Shown: positions 1-7,607 of the stretch, one piece after another
Layout: each line of letters starts with the position of its first letter
Position numbering within the stretch: the first letter of the stretch is position 1
Assembly: GCF_938045595.1 (NCBI RefSeq)
Contig: NZ_CALIBB010000172.1
Span: 1-28,566, forward strand
Direction: 5' to 3'
Source: an uncultured Campylobacter sp.
GTDB lineage: Bacteria > Campylobacterota > Campylobacteria > Campylobacterales > Campylobacteraceae
Length of the DNA stretch: 28,566 nt
Position numbers and translations under genes: made by a program
Notes under the pieces: generated by a model
The model's database searches: none
What the model saw: the letters and a program-made list of their open reading frames with translations, nothing else
Told to the model about the DNA's origin: nothing

Positions 1-803
1 GCTGCGGCGATCTGCTTGCGGCGCTTTATAAAGGTATCGGTTTTTTCAAACTGGGCGATGGCGTAGGCGGAATTTATGGCGTCAAGATCGTATTTTTGAC
101 CGATGCGATCGACGTCGTAGGTAAAGGACATATTGCCGTCTTTGTAAAAGGCGTCCCCTACGATGCCGCCGTTTCTTAAAATTTGCGCGGCGCTTGCGAT
201 CTCATCGTCGTTCGTAACGAAAAAGCCCGCCGTAGAGATCGCGTCTTGCGCTTGAGGATTGATCTGAAAGCACGATATGAGCGAGCTTTTAAGCGCTCCG
301 ATTTTTGCGCCTTTATAGGTAGCGCCCATAGCGCGGCACGCATCGTCTATAAGGATGATATTTTCGCTTTTGGCGACCTCGCTGATGGCGTCTATATCCG
401 CAGCAAGCCCTGCGATGTGCGAGATGAAAGCGCATTTTAGCTTTTTGTGGCGGTTCTGATCTATCGTGCGAGCAAGGCTTTCGCTCGTAATGTTAAAGCT
501 TATCGGATCGATATCTACGAAAACGGGCTCTGCGTCGAAGTGGCGGATCACTTCGGCGACGTTGGGGAAGGAATTTACGGAGCATAAAATTTTATCTCCG
601 CGCTTAATATCCATTGCGCAAAGCGCCAGATGCAGCGCCGTCGTGCCGCTCGTGGTAGATACGGCGTGCTTTACGCCGAAATATTTACAAATATCCTCTT
701 CAAAAATTTCGCTATATCTTATATCGCTGTTGTAGAGGGCGCTTTTGATTAAATCTTCCTCTTTTTTATCGATTTGAGCCTTATAAAACGGTATCTCTTT
801 CAT
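1..803 (-). CDS. DegT/DnrJ/EryC1/StrS-family protein lacking the PLP lysine (C-terminus cut by window edge)
   Basis: The frame is open from an ATG at 803 to the window edge, giving about 267 residues of a family usually near 360-390, so the C-terminal third is missing. The fold is recognisable from the N-terminal FYKAQIDKKEEDLI, the STTSGTTALHLAL cofactor-phosphate region (about residues 49-61), the LIDDACRAMGATYKG acidic motif (151-164) and the later QFEKTDTFIKRRKQIA segment. Family members are usually PLP aminotransferases acting on sugar nucleotides. Where the Schiff-base lysine should stand (SFHxxKxITTGEGG in relatives) the sequence reads CFQINPQAQDAISTAG (178-193), with no lysine, so ordinary transamination is doubtful. 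The start follows nadE by 10 bases, and its AAGGAG site overlaps the nadE stop, so the two are probably co-transcribed. Fold assignment is firm; function is open. Confidence 0.85.
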   Translation of the reverse strand, partial: MKEIPFYKAQIDKKEEDLIKSALYNSDIRYSEIFEEDICKYFGVKHAVSTTSGTTALHLALCAMDIKRGDKILCSVNSFPNVAEVIRHFDAEPVFVDIDPISFNITSESLARTIDQNRHKKLKCAFISHIAGLAADIDAISEVAKSENIILIDDACRAMGATYKGAKIGALKSSLISCFQINPQAQDAISTAGFFVTNDDEIASAAQILRNGGIVGDAFYKDGNMSFTYDVDRIGQKYDLDAINSAYAIAQFEKTDTFIKRRKQIAA

Positions 804-813
804 AAATCTCTCC

Positions 814-1617
814 TTAGTGTGCGGGCTCTATGCGGGCGACCGCGGGCGCGCGAAGCTTAAAATTATTTTTAAGAATTCTACGGACGACAAATTTCACCAG
901 CTCTTGATTGTGGTGCGAGTTTTGCAGATATTTTAGATCGTTTGCGGTTATTTGCTCGCCTGAGCGAAATTTCGTCCGCAGCGTTTCGTGCGAAAAAATA
1001 TCTCTTAGCACACTATCTAAGATCTCGTAGCTGTATCCAAGCTCACGTTCGTCGCTTTGGTTTTCCCATAGATCGGCGCTCGGCGCTTTTTTGATGATCG
1101 CATCGTCTATGCATAAAATTTTTGCGAATTTAAACAGATCGGTTTTTAAAATTTCTCCGATCGGATTAAACGCGCAGGCTAAATCTCCGTAAATCGTGCC
1201 GTAGCCTAGCATCCTCTCGCTAAGATTGCTCGTGCCTACGACTACGCCGCGTTTAGCCGCGCTGTAATCATAAAGCAAGCTCATTCTTATGCGCGCGGCG
1301 AAATTTCCGATGCGAAGAGCGCTTGCGCCCGGATTTAAGGCGATGAAGCTCTCTATAAACGGCGCGATCTCTTTGATCTCGTAGGGGATATTAAAAGATT
1401 CGCAGTGAAAGATGCCGTCTGCCATATTTTCTAAATTTGAACCCGCACTAGGTAGGATAAGCCCGTAAGTGGGGATCTCGGTAAGTGCACAAAGCGCGGA
1501 AACCACGGCGCTGTCAAGCCCACCGCTGATGCCTACTACAAAGGCGTCCGCGCCCGTTTCATCGAGTCTCTCCGATAAAAAATCGGTCAGTTGCGGCAGC
1601 AAATCGTCCAAAAACAT
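814..1617 (-). CDS. nadE: NAD synthetase (NH3-dependent type)
   Basis: A 267-residue cytoplasmic enzyme for the last step of NAD synthesis, amidation of nicotinate adenine dinucleotide using ATP. The ATP-pyrophosphatase P-loop VVGISGGLDSAVV lies at residues 27-39. VVVGTSNLSERMLGYGTIYGDLACAFNPIGEILKT, a hallmark of the family, follows in the middle. There is no N-terminal nitrilase/glutaminase domain, so it belongs to the short ammonia-dependent class, and the length is normal for that class. It starts with ATG at 1617 behind a weak AAGG site and is divergent from the hydrolase at 1713. The DegT-family gene follows in the same operon. NadE next to an MBL-fold hydrolase is also known in C. jejuni (Cj0810/Cj0809c, from memory). 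Confidence 0.95.
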   Translation of the reverse strand: MFLDDLLPQLTDFLSERLDETGADAFVVGISGGLDSAVVSALCALTEIPTYGLILPSAGSNLENMADGIFHCESFNIPYEIKEIAPFIESFIALNPGASALRIGNFAARIRMSLLYDYSAAKRGVVVGTSNLSERMLGYGTIYGDLACAFNPIGEILKTDLFKFAKILCIDDAIIKKAPSADLWENQSDERELGYSYEILDSVLRDIFSHETLRTKFRSGEQITANDLKYLQNSHHNQELVKFVVRRILKNNFKLRAPAVARIEPAH

Positions 1618-1712
1618 AATATTTAGCCTTAAAATTTTACGTTAAATTGCGCGAATTTTAACTATTTTTGGCTAAATTACGGCTTTAATTTAAGCTTAAA
1701 AGGAGGATTTAA

Positions 1713-2312
1713 ATGCAAATTTTAAAAAAAGCTTTCGGTGAATACGCGACGAACTGCTACATTCTAAAGGGCGAGCAGGGCGATTTGGTGATCGATCCGG
1801 GCGAGGGCAGCTTTGATTGGGTGATGCAAAATACGGAAAAGATCGCTGCGGTTTTGAACACGCACGGGCATTTCGATCATGTTTATGACGATGCGAAGCT
1901 GCAAAAAGCGGGCGCTAAAATTTATATCCATGAGGAAGACGCCTTTATGTTGCGAGCGGATCCTTTTGATACGATGCCGGAACCCATAGAAGCTGATGTG
2001 CTCGTAAAAGGGCAGGAGCAAAGCTTTGAAATAGCGAGCTTTAACGTTAAATTTAGCCTTTTTGCCGGACATACGCCGGGCAGCTGTATGATCGAAGCGG
2101 GCGGCGTGATTTTTAGCGGCGACGTAATATTCAAAGGCTCTATCGGCAGGTGGGATTTTCCCTTTTCAAGCGGCGCGCAGATGAGAGAGTCTTTGCATAA
2201 AATTTTGCAGATAGAGGGCGATTTTACGCTCTATCCGGGGCACGGAGCAAATACTAGCCTAGCGGCCGAGAGGCAAAATTTAAAATATTTTTTGCAGCTT
2301 TTAAAGCGCTGA
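1713..2312 (+). CDS. Metallo-beta-lactamase-fold hydrolase (glyoxalase II-like)
   Basis: A 199-residue soluble protein of the metallo-beta-lactamase superfamily. The metal-binding signature THGHFDH is at residues 50-56 (H51, H53, D55, H56). Further expected ligands are H120 in AGHTPGS, D137 in FSGDVIF and H177 in YPGHGANT. This set fits a two-metal centre as in hydroxyacylglutathione hydrolases. The protein is shorter than classical GloB (about 250) because the C-terminal substrate domain is absent, as in many bacterial YcbL-like enzymes. It probably hydrolyses a thioester or related ester; the substrate cannot be read from sequence. A strong AAAGGAGG site precedes the ATG. The gene is divergent from nadE across 95 bases. 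Confidence 0.9.
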   Translation: MQILKKAFGEYATNCYILKGEQGDLVIDPGEGSFDWVMQNTEKIAAVLNTHGHFDHVYDDAKLQKAGAKIYIHEEDAFMLRADPFDTMPEPIEADVLVKGQEQSFEIASFNVKFSLFAGHTPGSCMIEAGGVIFSGDVIFKGSIGRWDFPFSSGAQMRESLHKILQIEGDFTLYPGHGANTSLAAERQNLKYFLQLLKR

Positions 2313-2891
2313 TCGTTTAAATTTAATTGCGCTTTGTCGCGCAAAAAGCGGTGAAGCGGAGTGAAGCTGGTCGGCGTTAAATTTTATACCGCTTTGCTCG
2401 TGGGCGCTAGAATTTGTGCCGCTTTGCTCACATTGCAGGCGCCGAAATTTGCCGCTTTATTTGCGGCTGCGGGCGTTAAAATTTCTGCGCCCTGTTCGCA
2501 CCATGCGTTCATTGGCGAAGATGCGTAGATAAAATTTTAAAATTTACCGCCGCTTATTAAATTTAGTAAAATTCCGTGCCGCCGTGTGCGCAAGACGCAA
2601 AGCGTAATGCAAAAGCAAAATTTAAAATTCGTGCTGCCGTGCGTGTAAAGCGTAGCGCAAAAGGCGAAATTTAAAATTTGCGCCGCCGTACCGACCCTGT
2701 CCGCTACAATAGATCCAATCCGACTTGAGCCCGCTAAATTAGCTAAATTCCGCACTCTGTCGAATGCAAAATTTTCCCCGCGAACTGATTAAATTCAGTA
2801 AAATTTTACGCGTTTTTAGAAATGCAAATCACGCCCGAAACCCATTTTATATCGGTGTGCGGGTACACGAAAAATGTCTTAAAGGCGCAGA
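2313..2891. repeat. Gene-free spacer with degenerate repeats
   Basis: No convincing gene lies in these 579 bases. Two families of imperfect direct repeats fill much of it. A unit built on CCGCTTTGCTC preceded by an AATTT-rich stretch recurs about every 35-45 bases between roughly 2385 and 2480. A second unit occurs at 2576-2630 and again at 2631-2679: GTGCYGCCGTG, then a GCGYA-rich stretch, then AAATTTAAAATT. A short inverted repeat TTGCGC/GCGCAA (2327-2344) follows the hydrolase gene and could form a small hairpin, but no T-run follows it on the plus strand. The 72-codon open frame here overlaps the repeats and looks non-coding. Confidence 0.5.
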
Positions 2892-3785
2892 TCACGCCCT
2901 AAGCCGCACGTAGATACGCCTCGGGGCAGGGTAACCCTCGATCGTGCGCGAGCTGTCGTGCGGGTCAAGAAAATTCTCCAAGCTCTGCCCGTCGATCCAC
3001 TCCGTTTTGCGCTGTTCGCTAGCATCCGTGGGCTTTTGAGCCAAAATTTCAAAATCCTTAAATTTCGCCCGCTCGCACCAATTCTGCAGCGCGCCGACGG
3101 TCGGGACGAAGTAGATATTTGAAATTTTCGAGTAGCTGTTTTTTGGGCACAGCGCGAAATCGCCCGCTCCTTCGATATACATCGTGTCTAAAAACACTTC
3201 GCCGCCCGTATTTAGCGAGGCGCGCAGATCTTTTAGCATCTTTACGGGGTCGCTGCGATGGTAGATGACGCCGAGGCAGAAGATCGTGTCGAATTTGTGC
3301 TCGTAAAAGGGCAGATGCTCCACGCCCAAAAGCTCGAATTTCGCGCCGCTACGGAGGAATTTCTCGATGAAGCGAAACTGCAGATAAAATAGTGCGCCGG
3401 GATCGAACCCCACTAGCCGCGCAGGCGCTAGCTCGCTTGCGCGAAACATGTAGTAGCCGTTGTTGCAGCCCACGTCGGCGACGGTTTTGCCGCTCAGATT
3501 TAAAAACGGCCGTAGCAGGTTAAATTTAACGAAGCTTCGCCACTCGGCGTCGATAAAAAGATCATTCAGCGCGAAAGGCCCCTTGCGCCACGGCTTTAGC
3601 GCCCGCGCTATACGCAAAATTTCATTCTTTTGCTCCGCGCTAGCGCTAAAGCTTGCGCGCACGACGTCGCCGCACTCGCAGTCGCACTCGCCTATTTGTA
3701 GCGCCTCGATCGCGCTTAAAATTTCGCGGTTTTGCCCGCTTTGCAGCCTTTTAAAGTTCTCGTCTCTGATTTTTTGCAGATCCAT
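2892..3785 (-). CDS. cmoB: tRNA U34 carboxymethyltransferase CmoB
   Basis: A 297-residue cytoplasmic enzyme that uses carboxy-S-adenosylmethionine to turn 5-hydroxyuridine at the wobble position of certain tRNAs into 5-oxyacetyluridine, widening codon reading. The Rossmann cofactor motif VADVGCNNGYY is at residues 102-112. Strong CmoB family stretches are PWRKGPFALNDLFIDAEWRS (65-84) and FDTIFCLGVIYHRSDPVKML, with TEWIDGQSLENFLDP and TIEGYPAPRR near the C-terminus. The length is slightly below the E. coli enzyme (about 320), as in relatives. An AGGA site precedes the ATG at 3785; the upstream spacer (3786-3892) is shared with the divergent transglutaminase-like gene. The cmoA partner is not in the window. 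Confidence 0.95.
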   Translation of the reverse strand: MDLQKIRDENFKRLQSGQNREILSAIEALQIGECDCECGDVVRASFSASAEQKNEILRIARALKPWRKGPFALNDLFIDAEWRSFVKFNLLRPFLNLSGKTVADVGCNNGYYMFRASELAPARLVGFDPGALFYLQFRFIEKFLRSGAKFELLGVEHLPFYEHKFDTIFCLGVIYHRSDPVKMLKDLRASLNTGGEVFLDTMYIEGAGDFALCPKNSYSKISNIYFVPTVGALQNWCERAKFKDFEILAQKPTDASEQRKTEWIDGQSLENFLDPHDSSRTIEGYPAPRRIYVRLRA

Positions 3786-3856
3786 TTTTAATCCTAAAAT
3801 TTCAAATTTAGCGCCATTTTAACATAAAATTTTATCCATTTTAAGGCGCAAAGAGA

Positions 3857-3862
3857 TAAAAT
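3857..3862 (+). promoter_or_regulatory. Candidate -10 box for the first transglutaminase-like gene
   Basis: TAAAAT about 30 bases before the ATG at 3893, in the divergent spacer with cmoB. One mismatch from TATAAT; Campylobacter sigma-70 promoters have no strong -35 box, so this is only suggestive. Confidence 0.35.
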
Positions 3863-3892
3863 CGACTTGCAATTCAAGCAAAGGAGCAAAAA

Positions 3893-4948
3893 ATGCAAGA
3901 AGCAAAAACGAGAAAATTTAGTCTCAGGTTTAATCACGAAATTTCAAGTAGTGGCGCAGAGGTGCGGCTTTGGCTGCCGTTAGTGCTGCAAGAGCCCTAT
4001 CAGAGGTTGCTTGGCGAATATCATGCCCGCTCAAATGCGCAAGAGTCGGCTGTCTGCGGAGATCATATAAGCACGTACTACGCGCGCTTCGCACCCGATA
4101 AAGAGGCAAGAGCAGGCGTCGGCAAATACGGCGAGCAAGGTGTCGTAGGCGAAGAGGATGATTATTTTGAGCTTAGCTTTGATATCGAAATTTCGGAGCG
4201 AAACACTGATTTTAGCAAGGTAAGCTTTAATGAAAACGAGCGCTTGAGCCCCGAGATTGAGGAGTTTTTAAAGCCTTCAAAGCTAATTCCGGTAGAAGGC
4301 GCTACGAAACAAAAATCAGACGAGATCACCGGCTCGCTTAAAGGCGATCTGGAAAAGGCGCGCGCGATCTACGAGTGGGTCGCAAAAAATATGAGCCGCG
4401 ATAATAGCGTGATCGCATGCGGCAGCGGCGACGCAGCGACGATTTTAAGCAGCGGCAAGCTAAGCGGCAAATGCGCCGATATTAATAGCGTGTTCGTCGC
4501 GCTCTGCAGGGCAGCTGGCATTCCCGCGCGCGCTATTTACGGCATCCGCACAGGCGCGGCGCAGAAATTTTCGCCTGAAATGGGCGTCATGGGCGCCCTA
4601 AACGGCGGTGCGCTTGAAATTTCGGGCGCGCAGCATTGCAGAGCGGAATTTTATCTAAAAGGCCACGGCTGGATCCCGGTCGATCCTGCGGACGTTACGA
4701 AGGTGCGATTGGGCGAAAACTTAAGCGAGGATGATTCCAAGCTGGCGCGGGTGCGCGAGTATCTTTTCGGTAACTGGGAGCCGTGCTGGCTGGGCTTTAA
4801 CTACGCTCGCGAAATCGTGCTAAATCCGCGCCCGGCGCATGTCCCGATTGAAATTTTTTCGCATCCGTATTGCGAAGTGGGCGGCACGCCGAAAGATCCG
4901 TACTCGCCTAAAAATTTTATCTACGAGTATTTTTCGCGAGAAATTTAA
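3893..4948 (+). CDS. Transglutaminase-like cysteine protein, form without signal peptide
   Basis: A 351-residue protein with a C-terminal-half transglutaminase-like (papain-fold) core. The expected triad is visible: C194 in LSGKCADINSVF, H248 in GAQHCRAEFYL and D264 in GWIPVDPADV. Just before it lies a typical helical lead-in, KARAIYEWVAKNM. Residues 1-110 form a beta-rich N-terminal domain (FSLRFNHEI...EVRLWLPL). Bacterial members are usually cysteine proteases or amidases; the substrate is unknown. The start is fixed by AAAGGAGC seven bases upstream, and it leaves no Tat or Sec signal, so this copy should stay in the cytoplasm. The paralogue at 5367 shares the whole domain plan but carries a Tat signal. 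The two genes share runs of identical bases, including 4637-4686 with 6126-6175. Confidence 0.85.
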   Translation: MQEAKTRKFSLRFNHEISSSGAEVRLWLPLVLQEPYQRLLGEYHARSNAQESAVCGDHISTYYARFAPDKEARAGVGKYGEQGVVGEEDDYFELSFDIEISERNTDFSKVSFNENERLSPEIEEFLKPSKLIPVEGATKQKSDEITGSLKGDLEKARAIYEWVAKNMSRDNSVIACGSGDAATILSSGKLSGKCADINSVFVALCRAAGIPARAIYGIRTGAAQKFSPEMGVMGALNGGALEISGAQHCRAEFYLKGHGWIPVDPADVTKVRLGENLSEDDSKLARVREYLFGNWEPCWLGFNYAREIVLNPRPAHVPIEIFSHPYCEVGGTPKDPYSPKNFIYEYFSREI

Positions 4949-5366
4949 TCCTCTGACGGCTTGCATTTTGCTGCCGCGATTTGTTTAAGCTAAGCTGCCG
5001 CGCTTCGTCAAAGCTTAACCGTTTCATCGAAACGCACGCTTGGCTTTTGCGACAGCGGCGCTTTTTGCGTGGTTTAGCCTACGCCGCCAATACATACTGC
5101 CTGCGCGCCTAGTTTGCCGGCTATCATGCCCGCTTTGGCGAAATTTCGCGCCGTGTCTTTGGGCGAAATTTTGAAATTTTAAAATTCCGCGGCGAGCAAA
5201 ATTCTAAAATTTTAAAGCGAGCGAAATTTTGAAATTTTAAATATGGATAGAATTTTAAAATTTACGGCTTGCAGAATTTTAAATTTAGCGATTTCAAAGC
5301 CGCAAAAGGTTAAAATCCACGCGTAATTAGGGCTAAGGCTTAGCCATTTTATTTTGAAGGCATTTC
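4949..5366. other. Spacer between the two transglutaminase-like genes
   Basis: The left half holds a decayed minus-strand gene fragment (separate entry). The right half, about 5161-5290, is filled with AAATTTTAAAATT palindromes; the word GCGAAATTTTGAAATTTTAAA occurs twice, near 5163 and near 5220. A TAAAAT box at 5311-5316 could serve as the -10 element for the gene at 5367. No intact gene was seen. Confidence 0.5.
5008..5178 (-). pseudogene. Decayed gene fragment, possibly nitroreductase family
   Basis: On the minus strand, 34 codons without a stop (5178 down to 5077) read protein-like: KDTARNFAKAGMIAGKLGAQ followed by AVCIGGVG. After a TAA at 5074-5076 the same frame continues with TTQKAPLSQKPSVRFDETVKL and ends at TGA 5008-5010. 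The first part resembles the conserved segment of flavin nitroreductases (AxxLGLGxCxIGG), and a KPxxxFxE-type tail fits the C-terminus of that family. There is no start codon and no upstream coding part; AAATTT-rich sequence takes over at about 5165. This looks like the 3' remnant of a gene lost by deletion. The family name is tentative. Confidence 0.35.
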
Positions 5367-6437
5367 ATGCAAAGACGCGATTTTTTAAGAAACACTGCGA
5401 TTTTAGGCGCCGTTATGGCAACTCCGAGTACCATTTTGGGCGGGGAAAAAGTCATTGGCAAAAAGAGAGCTTTTGGGCTCTCGCTAAATCACGAAATTTT
5501 GGAGAAGGGCAAGCAGACGCGGCTTTGGATACCGCTTCCTCTTATCACGGAATATCAAAAGGTAAGCGACATAAAATTTGACGGCAATTTCAACGATCCA
5601 TCCGTGGACTATGGCGAAATTCCGACGCTCTATGCCGGCTACGTCGGTGTGGCAAAGCCCACGCTAAACATTAAATTTAGCGTCGAGACCTTTGAGCGAA
5701 ATACCGACTTTAGCAAGGTAAAATTTAATCCCAACGAAAAGCTTAACCCCGAGGTGGCGAAGTTTTTAGAGCCTAGTGCGCAGATTCAAATCGACGGCGT
5801 CGTCAAGCAAAAATCAGACGAGATTGCAGGCGGCATCAAGGGCGATTTGGAAAAGGCGCGCGCGATTTATACGTGGGTGGCGAACACTATGCAGCGCGAT
5901 AACAGCGTGCTAGGCTGCGGCTTAGGGGACGTGAAGCAAATTTTAAGCAGCGGCAAGCTAAGCGGCAAATGCACCGACATAAATAGCGTTTTCGTCGCAC
6001 TTTGCCGCGCGCAAGGCATCGCCGCAAGAGAGATGTTTGGTATCCGCGTAGGCGCGTCGAGATTTAGCGCTCAAATGGGCGTCGCGCCTAAAGACGGCGT
6101 CAGCCATATCTCGGGTGCGCAGCACTGCAGAGCGGAATTTTATCTAAAAGGCCACGGCTGGATCCCGGTCGATCCCGCAGACGTTACGAAAGTGCGCCTG
6201 GGCGAGAAGCTAAGCAATGACGATAGCAAGCTTGCTAAAATTCGCGAGTATTTATTCGGCAACTGGGAGATGTGCTGGATCGGCTTTAACTACGGCAGAG
6301 ACTTCACGCTAAGCCCACGCCCAGCGCAGTTTCCGATCAATAATTTTGGCTATCCTTACGGCGAAGTGGACGGCAACACGCTTAATTACTACTCGCCGAA
6401 AGATTTCAGCTACGATTACAGATCGAAGGAGCTGTAA
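5367..6437 (+). CDS. Tat-exported transglutaminase-like protein
   Basis: A 356-residue paralogue of the protein at 3893. The N-terminus MQRRDFLRNTAILGAVMATP has the twin-arginine motif RRDFLRN followed by a short hydrophobic stretch, so it should be exported folded through the Tat system, with cleavage probably near residues 25-27. The catalytic triad is intact: C202 in LSGKCTDINSVF, H253 in GAQHCRAEFYL and D269 in GWIPVDPADV. The length and domain order match the paralogue, with about 25 extra N-terminal residues for the signal. It is likely a periplasmic cysteine protease or amidase of unknown target. The Shine-Dalgarno site is weak (GAAGG before the ATG). The gene at 6460 follows after 22 bases and may be co-transcribed. 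Confidence 0.88.
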   Translation: MQRRDFLRNTAILGAVMATPSTILGGEKVIGKKRAFGLSLNHEILEKGKQTRLWIPLPLITEYQKVSDIKFDGNFNDPSVDYGEIPTLYAGYVGVAKPTLNIKFSVETFERNTDFSKVKFNPNEKLNPEVAKFLEPSAQIQIDGVVKQKSDEIAGGIKGDLEKARAIYTWVANTMQRDNSVLGCGLGDVKQILSSGKLSGKCTDINSVFVALCRAQGIAAREMFGIRVGASRFSAQMGVAPKDGVSHISGAQHCRAEFYLKGHGWIPVDPADVTKVRLGEKLSNDDSKLAKIREYLFGNWEMCWIGFNYGRDFTLSPRPAQFPINNFGYPYGEVDGNTLNYYSPKDFSYDYRSKEL

Positions 6438-6459
6438 CGGTAAAATTTGAAAAATCAAA

Positions 6460-7410
6460 ATGTCAAAGTCCATTAAAATCAAAGAATCGCGGTTAAATTT
6501 AACCCCTTGTTACGAACTAACGCCAAAAGAGGCGCGAGAGCTCGTCAGCATCGGCATCACCGAGCGCGGCGAGATATATTTTCTATGCGAGGATGCGGGT
6601 GAATACGTCATAAAATTTATACAAGACGGGCGGCTGCGCGAGATAAAAACCGACGCGGACGAAAACGGCTACCGCTTCGCCGTGCCCGTGGATTTTCCAA
6701 ACCGTTGGGCGCTGCTAAACGCTCGCTCGCGCTACGATGAGAAGCTAAAACGCAGCGAGGAAAATTTAAAATTTATCGATGAGCTGGGCGCCCGGACGAG
6801 CAAAATTTGCGTGGGCGACGGCATAGCAAAGATCATAGCACAAGGCGGGCGACTCTACGTTTCATATTTTGGCGACGGGCTCTTCGGCAACTTCGGCGGA
6901 GACGAGTGCGAACTCGCCGTTTGGAACGAAGCGGGCGAAAAGCTCTATGGATTTGACCTCAGCCGGATTCACGACTGCTACGCGATAAATCTATTTGGCG
7001 GCGCGTGCTACGCGCACTATTGCAGTAGCTTTGATTTCGTGCGTATCAAGGACGGGCAAGCCACGGCGTATACTCCGAAAATCAGTTCTTATAAACCGGG
7101 CTCCGCGGCTATTAAAACGTGCGAGCTAGAATTTTCAAAAAGCGATTATATTTTTGCGAGCCGCGACTTCGCGCTGGATGAGCGAAGCGTGCTGTTTTGC
7201 CCGGCTGATAACGACAAAGAAGAGCTGTTTTTGTTTAAATTTAAAGGCGAAACGCTAGAATTAGACAGAAAAATCAGCCTAAATTTTCTCGGCGCAGACG
7301 GCCCTAAAAATAACAAAAATGAGGGCTGCGGCTCGTACGGGAACGGCGAATATTTAGCTCTTTTAAAAGGCGCCAAAATTTATAAAATTTGCGTGAGCGA
7401 GCTAAATTGA
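6460..7410 (+). CDS. Protein of unknown function, 316 aa
   Basis: Not recognised. The protein has no signal peptide and no membrane segment. It is rich in short beta-type stretches with many aromatic residues (GEIYFLCEDAGEYVIKFIQ, GRLYVSYFGDGLFG, AKIYKICVSEL at the end) and repeated 'glycine-x-hydrophobic-Tyr/Phe' edges. That pattern would suit a beta-propeller or similar all-beta fold, but no repeat signature is clear enough to name one. The start ATG lies 22 bases after the exported transglutaminase-like gene, without a good Shine-Dalgarno site, so translation may depend on coupling to that gene. AAAATTT words are frequent, as in the rest of the window, so it is not compositionally foreign. 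Real-gene status is well supported by length and composition. Confidence 0.75.
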   Translation: MSKSIKIKESRLNLTPCYELTPKEARELVSIGITERGEIYFLCEDAGEYVIKFIQDGRLREIKTDADENGYRFAVPVDFPNRWALLNARSRYDEKLKRSEENLKFIDELGARTSKICVGDGIAKIIAQGGRLYVSYFGDGLFGNFGGDECELAVWNEAGEKLYGFDLSRIHDCYAINLFGGACYAHYCSSFDFVRIKDGQATAYTPKISSYKPGSAAIKTCELEFSKSDYIFASRDFALDERSVLFCPADNDKEELFLFKFKGETLELDRKISLNFLGADGPKNNKNEGCGSYGNGEYLALLKGAKIYKICVSELN

Positions 7411-7562
7411 AATGTAAATTTAGCAGCTAACGGCGTCTAAATTTAGCCGCGTAAAGCGTCGCGCTGAAGCCGAATAAAAAGAAAATAGAGCCGCCGCAAA
7501 AATTAAAATTCCGCAAAAATATATTCGTTAAAAATCAAACGCCGCGTCTTAAAATTTCAGGG

Positions 7563-7568
7563 TATAAT
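7563..7568 (+). promoter_or_regulatory. -10 box (TATAAT) for the exported protein at 7608
   Basis: A perfect TATAAT, 39 bases before the ATG, directly preceded by AAAATTTCAGGG. The same AAATTTCA word stands before other -10 boxes in this window (17604, 18489). Confidence 0.65.
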
Positions 7569-7607
7569 TACGAAGCAAATTTACAAAATTTAACCGAAGG
7601 AGAGACC

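Noticed and set aside
2537..2755. Minus-strand 72-codon frame as a gene
   Set aside because: It coincides with the direct repeats of the spacer and its translation is repeat-derived.
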